Counted from the first letter of the stretch, positions 34,693 through 44,534 are shown. The stretch: 64,000 bases of DNA from Alkalihalobacillus alcalophilus ATCC 27647 = CGMCC 1.3604 (GCF_000292245.2 NZ_ALPT02000001.1:62001-126000); one strand, 5' to 3'. Notes: a model not told the origin generated them from the letters alone. Translations and numbers: made by a program.

Positions 34693-35655
34693 TTAATGAC
34701 AGAAAATATGCTTACCAATTTTTTTAATTTGTGGACGAGTCCAAATCCATCCAGATGTAGCCGTGTCTGGATTAAAATAATAAAGTGCATTCCCTGTAGG
34801 ATCTTGTCCATTGATCGCATCCAATACGGCTTTCCTTGACGTTTCATTAGGTTCTAACCAAATTTGTCCATCCGCGACGGCCGTAAAAGCTCGCGGTTCA
34901 AAAATGACATCAGATACTGTATTCGGAAAAGATGGGCTGTTCACTCGATTTAAAATAACTGCGGCAACCGCCACTTGACCAACATATGGTTCACCACGTG
35001 CTTCACCATATACCGCTTGTGCCATAATTCGAATATCATTATCTGAGTATCCTGCCGGCACATTTGTTGCCTTGTCAATTGTAGCAGCATTGTCTTGCTC
35101 AGTTGGTGTCTCTGGATCTGGAGCTTCGCCACCTGGTTGCTCACTAGCTTGCCCTTCCGGTTGTGGTTGCTCCTCCGGCTGTGGCTGACCCTCAGGTTGT
35201 GGTTGCCCTCCAGCTTGACCCCCTCTACCTGCTTTTGTGTCCGAACTTCCTTTTGGACCTTTTTGAATCGATTTAGGTGTTCCACCATAATGGGTGAATT
35301 TTCTTCCTTCCTTTATTGACTTTTGAACATGGTCACGGTTATAGTTCGTCGATTTAACGAGCTTTTCTTTCATATCAGGACCGACTAATCCATCAATATC
35401 TAAGCCAAATTCATATTGATAATTTCGGACCGCCCAATATGTACCCCAACCGAAAACCCCATCAATTTTGCCATTGTAATAGCCAATGTATTGAAGTCTT
35501 GATTGCAACTCGATCACATCTTCACCCGTTGCCCCGTGCTGGATCACTTGCTCTGTAAAAGCTTCTGCTCGGTCCGTATGACTCCACATTAATAACGCAG
35601 TAAAAATGAGCATAACGCTCCAAACCCTTTTCTTTTGAAACAGATAATCTTTCAT
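34693..35655 (-). CDS. sleB: spore cortex-lytic enzyme SleB
   Basis: SleB is a lytic transglycosylase that depolymerises spore cortex on germination. A signal peptide runs to about residue 32 (ALLMWSHTDRAEA), then a peptidoglycan-binding domain GATGEDVIELQSRLQYIGYYNGKIDG. A low-complexity linker of repeated QPQPEG/QPQPEE units (about residues 149-175) follows, then the catalytic Hydrolase_2 domain with VYGEARGEPYVGQVAVAAVILNRV. The catalytic Glu lies in GEARGE. The start is the ATG at 35655 with GGGAGGT upstream; the longer frame adds 19 residues. A sigma-G promoter would be expected upstream but I cannot define it. Confidence 0.96.
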   Translation of the reverse strand: MKDYLFQKKRVWSVMLIFTALLMWSHTDRAEAFTEQVIQHGATGEDVIELQSRLQYIGYYNGKIDGVFGWGTYWAVRNYQYEFGLDIDGLVGPDMKEKLVKSTNYNRDHVQKSIKEGRKFTHYGGTPKSIQKGPKGSSDTKAGRGGQAGGQPQPEGQPQPEEQPQPEGQASEQPGGEAPDPETPTEQDNAATIDKATNVPAGYSDNDIRIMAQAVYGEARGEPYVGQVAVAAVILNRVNSPSFPNTVSDVIFEPRAFTAVADGQIWLEPNETSRKAVLDAINGQDPTGNALYYFNPDTATSGWIWTRPQIKKIGKHIFCH

Positions 35656-35810
35656 GTTGTCTACTACCTCCCTTTGGTGTACCATCTGTTGATTTATTGA
35701 AATATCAATCACTAATCGTAGTGTCTATCAACTTCCTTTTTTTATTCAATGAATCAGTAAAAAATGGGTGTGAAACCAAACGAATGGATTTTTTCTATAT
35801 TAAAAAGACG

Positions 35811-35843
35811 GTTTCATTGCTATTAAAAGCGAATGAAACCGTC
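35811..35843 (-). terminator. metH operon terminator
   Basis: GACGGTTTCATT pairs with AATGAAACCGTC in a 12-bp stem, and the minus strand runs into TTTTTAAT. It ends the metI-metF-metH transcript before sleB. Confidence 0.88.
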
Positions 35844-35881
35844 CTATTATCCTATACTAAGTATGTTTTCCCTACCTATCA

Positions 35882-38800
35882 TTAAAGCACATTAAAATAC
35901 CTGCCCTCCGGATGAGCAAACACCATCGCGGTTACACTTGCCTCGGGTTCCATCATAAATCCATCCGTGAGTTCAACACCAATTTTTTCAGGTTGAATCA
36001 GTTTAAATAACTTTGCTTGGTCTTCTAAATTTGGACAAGCTGGGTATCCAAAAGAAACACGTACTCCTTGGTATTTAGCGGCAAAACGCTCGGCCATCGT
36101 AAAATCGAGATGATCGGGGAAGCCCCACCTGTCACGCATTAATTGATGGACACGTTCAGCAAAACCTTCGGCTGTTTCTAAGGCTGCTGCTTGAATTAGA
36201 TGGCTTTCTAAATAATCCCCAGCTTCCTTGGCTCGTTCGGCCATTTCCCGCACACCTTTACCAGCTGTTACAGCTAAAAAACCAACATAATCAAGCTCAC
36301 CACTTGAGACAGGTCTTAAATAATCGGCAAGACATAAATAAGGTTTTTGCTGTTGGCGTGGGAATGAAAAACGTTCAATCACATTGCGTGTGCTAGGATC
36401 ATCATAAATTAAAATATCATCACCATCGGATTGAGCAGGAAAGAAACGATAAACCGCATTTAATTGAAGAAGCTGATCTCGTTTAGCTCGGAATAAAAAA
36501 TCGTCAACCTTTTCCTTTAACTGCAAAGCTCGCTCATCTTGTTCCTCTAATAGACGACTGACTTTTCCTTGTAAACCTAAATGTCGCCCTAACAACATTT
36601 GCATATTAATATATGGCTCGATATGAGATAGTTTATAATCCCTTAAAATATGAGGCTCTAAATCATTCGGTTTAAAAACAGGCGTCGTTTGTGAAACCTC
36701 AGAACGCTTTGGTCGTTCCGCAACCGCCACAGCAACTGGTTTTCTTTTACGAACCTCCTCTTTTTTGGCGCGTACTTCTTTTAATTCCGCAGCCAGTACT
36801 TCCTGCTCACCTGGTTTAACGATACGATTGGCAAGCTCTAGTCCATTCATCGCATCCTTAGCATAAAGCACGAGTCCGTCGTACTCTGCTGCAATTTTTG
36901 TATCGGTAAATTTTCTAGTTAAAGCCGCACCACCAACTAGTATTGGCACCGAAATTTCCTGCTGCCGTAAGTCCTGTGCCGTTAAGACCATTTGCTGAGC
37001 TGATTTGACTAACAAGCCTGATAATCCAACTGCATCTGGCTTTTCTTTTTTTACAGCCTCAATTATTTCATTTGAAGTCACTTTAATGCCGAGGTTAACA
37101 ATCTTAAAGCCATTATTACCTAAGATGATTTCAACAAGGTTTTTGCCAATATCATGGACATCCCCTTTAACCGTGGCAAGAATGATTTTCCCTTTTCCGT
37201 TATCGCCTTCTTTTTTCTCCATAAATGGTTCAAGATGTGCAACAGATGCCTTCATCACTTCTGCACTTTGCAATACTTCCGCAACAATTAATTCATTATT
37301 ATTAAACAGCTTTCCGACCTCATCCATTCCATTCATTAAAGGTCCATTAATAATATCGAGTGGATCTTCATATTTAGCTAAAGCTTCATCCAAATCCTTA
37401 ATAAGTCCCTCTTTAGAGCCTTCTACGATATAACTAGCCAGACGTTCTTCTAATGATAAATTGGAGATTTCCACTTTTTTCTCAGCTTTTTTCCCACGAT
37501 AAAAGGCCGTAAAATTTGCTAACGTTTCATCCGTTGTCTCAAATAAGAGCTTTTTCGCCATGTCTTTTTCTTCTTCTGAAATCGAAGCGTACCGTTCAAG
37601 CTTTTCTGTATTGACAATCGCATAATCTAAGCCAGCTTGTGTACAGTGGTATAAATAAACCGCATTTAAGACTTCCCGGCCAACAGGCGGTAAACCAAAT
37701 GAAACATTACTAACTCCTAAAATCGTTAAACAGTCGGGTAAGGCTTCTTTAATTAATTTTATCCCTTCTACGGTCGCTTCAGCTGAACCAATATATTGCT
37801 CGTCCCCTGTGCCGACTGGAAAAACAAGTGGGTCAAAAATAATATCTTTCGGGTTAAGCCCATACTTCTCAACTAAAAGCTGATGGGAACGTAACGCCAC
37901 TTCAAGTTTACGTTTTGCTGAAACAGCCATTCCTTCTTCATCAATCGTTCCTACAACAACCGCCGCTCCGTACTTGTGAACCAGTGGAGCAATTTTTTCA
38001 AAACGTTCTTCCCCGTCCTCTAAGTTAATTGAATTAATAATCGCCTTTCCTTGAGAATAAGTAAGAGCTGTCTCAATTACTTCTTCATCAGTTGAATCGA
38101 TCATAAGAGGAACCTTCACTTTATTAACTAAGAACTTAAGAAATTCTTCTACATCCTCTTTTTCTTCCCGATCGGGGTCGGCTAAACAAACATCAATAAC
38201 ATGGGCCCCACGCTTCACTTGAGCACGTGCAATTTCAGAAGCTTCCTCATATTTCCCCTCAGCGATTAATCGTTTGAATTTCCGTGAGCCGATAACATTT
38301 GTTCGCTCTCCAACAAAAAGTGGACGCATACTCTCATCGTAAAGGAGCGGTTCAATCCCAGAAACAGCATGGGCATGACCATCATTTAATTTTCTCGGCT
38401 CATATTTTAAAAGTTCTGAACGGAGTTGTTGAATATGGGCAGGTGTCGTCCCACAACAACCACCGACAACATTTAGCCAGCCTTTTTCAGCAAATCCTGC
38501 TAATTTTTTCGCAAGTGACTCTGGTGATTCATGATAATGACCTTCTTCATCAGGTAAACCCGCATTCGGATAGCAACTGACATACCCTGTCGAAAGCTCT
38601 GATAAGGAACGAATATGGTCACGCATAAATTCTGGACCAGTTGCACAGTTCAACCCAACAACGACCGGCTTCATATGTTCAAGTGATAAATAAAAAGCCT
38701 CAATATTTTGCCCCGCAAGCGTCGTCCCCATCGGTTCAATCGTCCCCGATACCATTAAAGGAAGTTTGACGGCTAATTCTTTAAAGGCCTTTTCAATCCC

Positions 38801-39325
38801 AATAAAGGCTGCTTTGACATTACGCATATCTTGACTCGTTTCCAATAAAATGAGATCGGAACCACCTCTGATTAAACCTCTTGCTTGGATAAAATAAGAG
38901 TCAATTAACGCTTCAAAAGTCGTGCCACCGGTAACCGATAATGATTTTGTTGTCGGTCCCATCGCCCCTGCAACAAATCTTGGCCACTCAGTCGTTGAAA
39001 ATTGATCAGCCACTTTTTTAGCAAGTGCTGCCGCTTGAAAACTTAATTCTTCCGCTTTAAAGCCGAGATCATAATCATCTAAAACAAGATCCGTTGAACC
39101 AAAGGAATTTGTTTCAATAATATCGGCTCCAGCCTTTAAATAATCATAATGAATTTTTTCAATCACATGTGGGGCTGTTTCATTTAAATATTCATTACAC
39201 CCTTCATATTCGTCTCCACCAAAATCCTCAGCTGTTAGTTCTGCTTGCTGGAGCATCGTCCCCATTGCCCCATCCATAATGAGGATTCGACGTTCTAGTT
39301 GTGTTTCAAATAATGATTTTGTCAT
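35882..39325 (-). CDS. metH: cobalamin-dependent methionine synthase
   Basis: MetH methylates homocysteine from methyl-tetrahydrofolate through a cobalamin cofactor. All modules are present in the 1147 residues. The homocysteine domain has zinc ligands in GLNCATGPEF and NVVGGCCGTTP. The folate domain includes VGERTNVIGSRKF and PLMIDSTDEEV. The cobalamin domain carries the axial His in DVHDIGKNLVEIILG and the SGLLVKSA loop. The C-terminal reactivation domain has RVSFGYPACP. So the enzyme should be self-reactivating and B12-dependent. It is third in an S-box operon, 31 bp after the bifunctional gene. B. subtilis lacks metH. Confidence 0.97.
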   Translation of the reverse strand: MTKSLFETQLERRILIMDGAMGTMLQQAELTAEDFGGDEYEGCNEYLNETAPHVIEKIHYDYLKAGADIIETNSFGSTDLVLDDYDLGFKAEELSFQAAALAKKVADQFSTTEWPRFVAGAMGPTTKSLSVTGGTTFEALIDSYFIQARGLIRGGSDLILLETSQDMRNVKAAFIGIEKAFKELAVKLPLMVSGTIEPMGTTLAGQNIEAFYLSLEHMKPVVVGLNCATGPEFMRDHIRSLSELSTGYVSCYPNAGLPDEEGHYHESPESLAKKLAGFAEKGWLNVVGGCCGTTPAHIQQLRSELLKYEPRKLNDGHAHAVSGIEPLLYDESMRPLFVGERTNVIGSRKFKRLIAEGKYEEASEIARAQVKRGAHVIDVCLADPDREEKEDVEEFLKFLVNKVKVPLMIDSTDEEVIETALTYSQGKAIINSINLEDGEERFEKIAPLVHKYGAAVVVGTIDEEGMAVSAKRKLEVALRSHQLLVEKYGLNPKDIIFDPLVFPVGTGDEQYIGSAEATVEGIKLIKEALPDCLTILGVSNVSFGLPPVGREVLNAVYLYHCTQAGLDYAIVNTEKLERYASISEEEKDMAKKLLFETTDETLANFTAFYRGKKAEKKVEISNLSLEERLASYIVEGSKEGLIKDLDEALAKYEDPLDIINGPLMNGMDEVGKLFNNNELIVAEVLQSAEVMKASVAHLEPFMEKKEGDNGKGKIILATVKGDVHDIGKNLVEIILGNNGFKIVNLGIKVTSNEIIEAVKKEKPDAVGLSGLLVKSAQQMVLTAQDLRQQEISVPILVGGAALTRKFTDTKIAAEYDGLVLYAKDAMNGLELANRIVKPGEQEVLAAELKEVRAKKEEVRKRKPVAVAVAERPKRSEVSQTTPVFKPNDLEPHILRDYKLSHIEPYINMQMLLGRHLGLQGKVSRLLEEQDERALQLKEKVDDFLFRAKRDQLLQLNAVYRFFPAQSDGDDILIYDDPSTRNVIERFSFPRQQQKPYLCLADYLRPVSSGELDYVGFLAVTAGKGVREMAERAKEAGDYLESHLIQAAALETAEGFAERVHQLMRDRWGFPDHLDFTMAERFAAKYQGVRVSFGYPACPNLEDQAKLFKLIQPEKIGVELTDGFMMEPEASVTAMVFAHPEGRYFNVL

Positions 39326-39356
39326 CTACATTCTCCTCGATTCCGTACACATCCAA

Positions 39357-41198
39357 TTATTGTAATGTTATCTCTTTTTGCTGCTGTTTCTCTTGAATAT
39401 ACTGTGTCAATTCAACCGACATCTCATATCTTAAAAATGGTGTAATTAAATAGATGCCATTAAAGTGATCAAGGGTTGCATCAATTAATGATTTTGCAAT
39501 CGTTAATCCTTCTTGCACCGACTGTTCCTTGTCATGTTCACACTTTTTCATCGTTTCTCGAATCGAATCGGTTAATTTAATTCCTGGAACTTCATTGTGC
39601 AAAAATTCTGCATTTCGCGAACCTGTTAAAGGCATAATTCCTATATAAATTGGCTGTTCAATATGCTTAGTTAATTTAGCTAATTCTTCAATTTGTTTTT
39701 CGTTATAGATCGGCTGCGTCATAAAATAGTCTGCTCCACTTTCAACCTTTTTCTCCATACGAGCTACCGCTTTCTCTAAATGACGAACATTTGGATTAAA
39801 AGCCGCTCCAACTGAGAAGTTCGCTTTTTGCCCTAAATCCTTACCAGAAAATGAAAGACCCTCATTTAATTGTTTGATCATCGAGATTAATTGAAAGGAA
39901 GTCATATCATACACGGAAGTCGCACCTGGAAAGTCACCAATCTTTGTCGGATCGCCTGTTATCGCTAAAAGGTCTTGAATACCTAAAGCATGTAAACCCA
40001 TTAAATGTGACTGTAATCCAATTAAATTCCGATCACGACAAGTCACATGGACTAGTGGTCTCGTTGAATATTGAGCTTTCATTAGCGAACCTAAAGCCAT
40101 ATTGTCAACACGGGGAGAAGCTAATGAATTATCAGCCAATGTCACCGCATCAACACCTGCATCAGTTAGTGCTTTTGCTCCGTTCATAAACTTCTCAATC
40201 GATAGCCGTTTTGGTGGATCTAATTCAACGATGATTGATGAACGTTTTTTGACAATATCAGGCAATGTTTCTCTCTTTGGACGTGCTTGATTTTGTCTCG
40301 AATCAACTTTTAAAATCGATTTGACCTTCTTTTCGTTCACTGGTTTATTCACTTTTGCTACTTCGGCAAATGCTTTAATTTGCTCTGGAGTCGTTCCACA
40401 GCAACCACCAATTAAACGCACACCTTGTTCAATAAATCTCTCACCCATATCGGCGAAATAATCTGAATTTGATTGATAATAATAGCGACCATCGCGAAAA
40501 TCTGGTAAACTCGCATTCGGATAAACAGCTAAATAGGCACCTTTTGGTAAAGAAACCGTCTCGATCGACTTTAACATATGAAACGGCCCCATTCGGCAGT
40601 TTAAACCAACAACATTTGCTCCTGCTTCAATTAATTGCTGAAAAGCTTTTTCTAGCGGAACTCCACCTTGCATCACTCCAACCTCACCTACTGAAACATT
40701 GACAACAAGCACTTGATCAGTCAATTTTCTCGCAAGCTGAGTCGCCATTAATGCTTCCTCAAGGTCATAAAATGTCTCAAGTAATAATCCATCAACACCC
40801 TCTTTTAGCAGCTCTGTCATCTGTTCAAAAAAGGCCGATTTAATTTCTGCTAACGTCCATTCCTCATTTTTATAACGGCGTATTCCCCCTACTGTGCCGA
40901 GTATATAAATCTCCTCATTTGCTACTTCACTTGCAATCTGAACACCCGCTTTATTCAAGGCGCGCACCTTATCTTCTAATCCGTATTTTTCTAACTTCAA
41001 TCGATTGGCCGCATACGTATTCGTTTGAATCACATTCGCTCCTGCATCAATATAGGCTTGGTGTACGGCTTTGATTTTTTCTGGATGTAACAAATTAATT
41101 TCTTCAAAACATTGATCAATTCCTTGTTCATAGAGGAGAGTTCCCATCGCTCCGTCACCAACAAGAAGATTGTTTTGTAATTTCTCAATTAAATTCAA
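39357..41198 (-). CDS. bifunctional homocysteine S-methyltransferase / methylenetetrahydrofolate reductase (YitJ-like)
   Basis: Two fused enzymes in 613 residues. Residues 1-290 form a homocysteine methyltransferase domain (GDGAMGTLLYEQG; zinc ligands in GLNCRMGPF and LIGGCCGTTPEQ). From about 310 an FAD-dependent 5,10-methylene-THF reductase barrel follows (VELDPPKRLSIEKF, LAITGDPTKIGDFPGA, GADYFMTQPIYNE). It supplies methyl-THF for MetH and may itself methylate homocysteine from another donor. The start is a TTG at 41198 that overlaps the metI stop (TTGA), with GGAGGAGAGAG upstream. In B. subtilis the yitJ homologue is a separate S-box unit. Confidence 0.93.
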   Translation of the reverse strand: MNLIEKLQNNLLVGDGAMGTLLYEQGIDQCFEEINLLHPEKIKAVHQAYIDAGANVIQTNTYAANRLKLEKYGLEDKVRALNKAGVQIASEVANEEIYILGTVGGIRRYKNEEWTLAEIKSAFFEQMTELLKEGVDGLLLETFYDLEEALMATQLARKLTDQVLVVNVSVGEVGVMQGGVPLEKAFQQLIEAGANVVGLNCRMGPFHMLKSIETVSLPKGAYLAVYPNASLPDFRDGRYYYQSNSDYFADMGERFIEQGVRLIGGCCGTTPEQIKAFAEVAKVNKPVNEKKVKSILKVDSRQNQARPKRETLPDIVKKRSSIIVELDPPKRLSIEKFMNGAKALTDAGVDAVTLADNSLASPRVDNMALGSLMKAQYSTRPLVHVTCRDRNLIGLQSHLMGLHALGIQDLLAITGDPTKIGDFPGATSVYDMTSFQLISMIKQLNEGLSFSGKDLGQKANFSVGAAFNPNVRHLEKAVARMEKKVESGADYFMTQPIYNEKQIEELAKLTKHIEQPIYIGIMPLTGSRNAEFLHNEVPGIKLTDSIRETMKKCEHDKEQSVQEGLTIAKSLIDATLDHFNGIYLITPFLRYEMSVELTQYIQEKQQQKEITLQ

Positions 41199-42322
41199 AC
41201 TCTCTCCTCCTCTTCTAGCTTAATGACAGCCTGAAATGCTTGCTCTAAATCAAATATTAAATCTTCTGCTTTTTCAATTCCCACTGAAAAACGTAATAAA
41301 CGATTACACACACCATTTGCGATTCGAATTTCTTCTGGAATATCCATATGGGTCTGTGTAGCCGGGTACGTCATCAAACTTTCAACCCCACCAAGACTTT
41401 CTGCAAAAGAAATCAGCTTCAAGTGTTGTAAAAATGGGTTAACCATTTCCTCTTCTAAAATTCGAAAGGAGAGCATTCCACCTTTACCAGGATACAAAAC
41501 ATCTGTGACGGCTTGATGTTTTTCTAAAAAGCTAACGATTGCCTTTGCATTTTCTTCGTGCTTTTCCATTCGTAATGCTAAAGTTTTCATACCACGAATT
41601 AATAACCAAGAGTCAAAGGCAGGCAAAATTCCACCGATCCCATTATGATAGTAAAAGATTTTCTCACAAAGCTCTTCTCCCTTAGCCGCGATAAGGCCAG
41701 CAATTAAGTCATTATGTCCTCCTAAATATTTAGAAGCACTATGAATGACGATATCAGCCCCTTCCACTAACGGCTGCTGCAAGAGTGGCGTATAAAAAGT
41801 ATTATCAACAATTAATAAAAGGCCGTATTTTTTAGCAAGTACTGCCAACTCAGAAATAGATGCTTCTTGCATGAGTGGATTTGTTGGCGTTTCGATAAAT
41901 ATCGCCTTCGTTTTTTCTGTAATAACTGATTCCACTTCTGCTATATCTCTCGGATCAGCATAGGCAAAAGAGATTCCCCATTTACGCCAGCCTTGCTCAA
42001 ACAAGCGATATGTACCTCCATATAAATCCTTCGACGCTATAATTTCATCACCTTGCTCAAAAATAGAGAAAACCGTTTGAATGGCTACCATTCCAGAGCT
42101 ACACGCAAACCCGCGATCTCCTTCTTCTAAAGTTGCAATCGCTTTTTCAACCACTTCTCTCGTTGGGTTTCCTGTTCTTGCATAATCATAACCCGTCGAC
42201 TCACCAATCCCAGTATGACGATAAGCTGTTGACAGATAAATCGGTGTATTAATCGTCCCTGTCCGGTCATCTAATCGGTTTCCAATTTGTGCTAAAGTTG
42301 TTTCTAAATTTTTCTTTGTCAT
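41195..42322 (-). CDS. metI: cystathionine gamma-synthase / O-acetylhomoserine thiolyase
   Basis: This PLP enzyme of the Cys/Met metabolism family joins an activated homoserine to cysteine or sulfide. Motifs: YDYARTGNPTREVVEKAIA, ACSSGMVAIQTVF, VDNTFYTPLLQQP, and the PLP lysine in IHSASKYLGGHNDLIAG near residue 195. The start is the ATG at 42322 (375 residues, GGGGGAG upstream); the longer frame runs into the riboswitch terminator. No metC follows, unlike B. subtilis, so direct sulfhydrylation to homocysteine, or a metC elsewhere, is needed. Confidence 0.93.
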   Translation of the reverse strand: MTKKNLETTLAQIGNRLDDRTGTINTPIYLSTAYRHTGIGESTGYDYARTGNPTREVVEKAIATLEEGDRGFACSSGMVAIQTVFSIFEQGDEIIASKDLYGGTYRLFEQGWRKWGISFAYADPRDIAEVESVITEKTKAIFIETPTNPLMQEASISELAVLAKKYGLLLIVDNTFYTPLLQQPLVEGADIVIHSASKYLGGHNDLIAGLIAAKGEELCEKIFYYHNGIGGILPAFDSWLLIRGMKTLALRMEKHEENAKAIVSFLEKHQAVTDVLYPGKGGMLSFRILEEEMVNPFLQHLKLISFAESLGGVESLMTYPATQTHMDIPEEIRIANGVCNRLLRFSVGIEKAEDLIFDLEQAFQAVIKLEEEERV

Positions 42323-42379
42323 CTGTGTCTCCCCCACTCTATTATTGTCATTGGTTGTCTTTAGCAAATATAAAGAAAA

Positions 42380-42412
42380 CACCTTCTTCCAATTAAGAAG
42401 AAGGTGTGATAA
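42380..42412 (-). terminator. S-box expression-platform terminator
   Basis: ACACCTTCTTC and GAAGAAGGTGT form a perfect 11-bp stem with a 7-nt loop; TTTTCTTT follows on the minus strand. It sits between the SAM aptamer and metI. Confidence 0.9.
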
Positions 42413-42426
42413 AAATAAAATCGACG

Positions 42427-42536
42427 AACTCCTCCTTATCTTTCAAGCATCACGCTTGATGGATTTAGCACCTGACCCATTTCGGCTGGTTGCTGAGACT
42501 TCTTCGGGCCATTCCCTCCATCTCTCTTGATAAGAA
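42427..42536 (-). ncRNA. SAM-I riboswitch (S-box) controlling metI-metF-metH
   Basis: On the minus strand the conserved SAM-I pieces appear in order: CTTATCAAGAGAGATGGAGG, GGCCC, AGCAACC, GGTCAGGTGCTAAATCC, and the closing GATAAG. The P1 helix is CTTATC with GATAAG. With SAM bound, the downstream terminator should fold and switch the methionine genes off. Confidence 0.96.
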
Positions 42537-42609
42537 ACTCCATATTCAAATTTTCATTTTTTGTATTGAACTAAAATTACAATAATTCGCACATTTTTGC
42601 AAGTGTTTT

Positions 42610-42783
42610 TTATTTTTCTGGTGTCGCATCAATATGAAGGCTTGACTCATTTCCACATACACATCGTTTAAAACCCGTTTCGTATTGCCCTTTTTCTGTT
42701 CGTTTCCCTCTTAAAATAAATTTTTCACCACATTGAAAACAACGAATCGTCACTAAATAACGAATATCTTCCAGAAAAAACAC
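42610..42783 (-). CDS. small zinc-ribbon-like protein (57 aa)
   Basis: A frame from a GTG at 42783 to a TAA at 42610 encodes 57 residues with two Cys pairs spaced CFQC and CVC (RCFQCGEKFILRG ... FKRCVCGNESS), a likely zinc ribbon. It starts 9 bp after prsW in the same direction. The start is uncertain: AAGGGAAGGGG runs right up to the GTG, so initiation could be a few codons further in. I do not recognise the family; a role in nucleic-acid binding is only a guess from the fold. Confidence 0.6.
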   Translation of the reverse strand: MFFLEDIRYLVTIRCFQCGEKFILRGKRTEKGQYETGFKRCVCGNESSLHIDATPEK

Positions 42784-42791
42784 CCCTTCCC

Positions 42792-43439
42792 TTATCGATC
42801 TAATTGGTTTGCTAATTTAACTTTATGTAAGGCAAACCACCATAACAAAATCATAAAAGGTATAATCGCAATTAAGAAATACATACTAACTAAATTTAGA
42901 ATAAGGTCATAAAGACTATGAAGAGCAACCGGTACTAAAAGAGCCAATAATAAATAAGAACCTTTATTCTCACTTTCCATTTTAGACTTACCAAGATAAT
43001 AACCCATAATGACCCCAAAGAGAGAGTGACTCGTAACAGGTAATAACGCTCGTCCAAGGGCGGTTTCAACACCATAAGCTAAAAGATAAAAAACATTTTC
43101 TACTGAAGCAAAACCAAGTGAAATCGCTACCCCAAATATAATTCCATCATAATGTCGTTTAAATTTTGCATGCTGATAAACGATAAAAAATAATAAAAAC
43201 CACTTAAAAAATTCTTCAAAAAACCCATATAAAATCACTGATTTTGATATAGGATCCGTAAAAAAACCTTCCACTACAAATGCATATTGCAAAACCATAA
43301 CTGGAAAAACTAAAATGGCTCCTATAACAAATGAACGTAAAACTAATCCATTAATATCTTGAGAATATTGATGGCGTAAGTAAAAATAGGATAAGAGTGC
43401 CATTCCAGGTGCAATTGCCGCTGTTAGAACTGCAAACAA
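42792..43439 (-). CDS. prsW: intramembrane glutamic protease PrsW
   Basis: PrsW makes the first cut in anti-sigma factor RsiW in B. subtilis. The 215-residue protein has about seven hydrophobic segments, and the catalytic glutamates are in FFEEFFKWFLLF near residue 71, with the conserved FASVENVFYLLAYG and PVTSHSLFGVIMGYYLG following. The start is a TTG at 43439, giving MFAVLTAAIAPGMALLSYFY, which matches the family N-terminus though the ribosome site is weak. An ECF sigma/anti-sigma pair lies 8 kb away, but the PrsW target cannot be assigned from sequence. Confidence 0.93.
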   Translation of the reverse strand: MFAVLTAAIAPGMALLSYFYLRHQYSQDINGLVLRSFVIGAILVFPVMVLQYAFVVEGFFTDPISKSVILYGFFEEFFKWFLLFFIVYQHAKFKRHYDGIIFGVAISLGFASVENVFYLLAYGVETALGRALLPVTSHSLFGVIMGYYLGKSKMESENKGSYLLLALLVPVALHSLYDLILNLVSMYFLIAIIPFMILLWWFALHKVKLANQLDR

Positions 43440-43565
43440 TATAGGTCCGACCCTTCTCTCAAATTTACATCAATTTTGAAAAATAAAACGTTAGGAACAA
43501 GCTTCAATACACGTTATAATATAATCGTAACATGAGCTGAAATGAATGAACAGAGGTGAACTGAA

Positions 43566-44534
43566 ATGAAAAAAATCTTAATCATACATACAGGTGGTAC
43601 GATTGCTATGCAAGAAGATGATAGTGGTGCTGTTACCCCTTTTGATTCTAATCCATTATATTCCACTATTGAATCGCTATCAAGTATTGCCGCTATCGAA
43701 AATGATGACTATTTAAACATCCCATCTCCTCATATGACTCCAGCATTAATGTTTGAACTCGCAAACCGTATCAAAAAAAGAGTGAGCGAAGAACATTTTA
43801 CCGGGGTCGTCGTCACACATGGGACAGATACGTTAGAAGAAACTGCTTATGTTTTAGACTTGCTATTAAATTGGGAAATTCCAGTCATCGTCACCGGCGC
43901 CATGCGTTCGAGTAATGAATTGGGCTCAGATGGTCCACACAACCTGATCGCGGCTGTCAAAACAGCCGCTAGTGAACAAGCTGTTAACAAAGGGGTGCTG
44001 GTTGTTTTTAATGACGAAATTCATACAGCCAAAAACGTGACAAAAACCCACTCTAGCAATATAGCGACTTTTCAAAGTCCACAATACGGTCCAATCGGCA
44101 TTATCACAAAACAAACGGTCAGCTTCCACCATACTTTATCACAACGAGAAAGCTACAATGTGGAGAAACTGACAAAAAAGGTTATTCTGATAAAAACGTA
44201 TGCAGGAATGCAAGCAGATATTATTGAAGCCATTACTCATTCCGGAATTGACGGACTTGTCATTGAAGCATTTGGTCAAGGAAACGTACCACCAGCCATC
44301 GTGCCTGCATTAAAAGAAACACTTGACCGTGGCATTCCTGTTGTGCTCGTATCTCGTTGTTATAGCGGCATCGTTCAAGATGTTTATGGTTATGAAGGTG
44401 GCGGCAAACGTTTAAAAGAGCTAGGTGTCCTCTTCACGAACGGTCTAAACGGTCAAAAAGCCCGCTTAAAATTAATGGTCGCACTAGAATTAACAAACAA
44501 TCAAACCGAATTACAAAATCTGTTTTTAAAATGA
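43566..44534 (+). CDS. ansA: cytoplasmic (type I) L-asparaginase
   Basis: It hydrolyses asparagine to aspartate and ammonia. The two threonine motifs are intact: HTGGTIAMQ at residues 8-16 and VVTHGTDTLEETAYVLD near residue 82. AMRSSNELGSDGPHNL is also typical. There is no signal peptide, and 322 residues is normal for the type I cytoplasmic form. It is one of few plus-strand genes, divergent from prsW, with AGAGGTG upstream of its ATG and its own terminator. Confidence 0.95.
   Translation: MKKILIIHTGGTIAMQEDDSGAVTPFDSNPLYSTIESLSSIAAIENDDYLNIPSPHMTPALMFELANRIKKRVSEEHFTGVVVTHGTDTLEETAYVLDLLLNWEIPVIVTGAMRSSNELGSDGPHNLIAAVKTAASEQAVNKGVLVVFNDEIHTAKNVTKTHSSNIATFQSPQYGPIGIITKQTVSFHHTLSQRESYNVEKLTKKVILIKTYAGMQADIIEAITHSGIDGLVIEAFGQGNVPPAIVPALKETLDRGIPVVLVSRCYSGIVQDVYGYEGGGKRLKELGVLFTNGLNGQKARLKLMVALELTNNQTELQNLFLK

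Noticed and set aside
43491..43520. Promoter for ansA (TTAGGA-18-TATAAT)
   Set aside because: The -10 is good but the -35 is poor and the alternative spacing is no better, so I do not list it as a feature.
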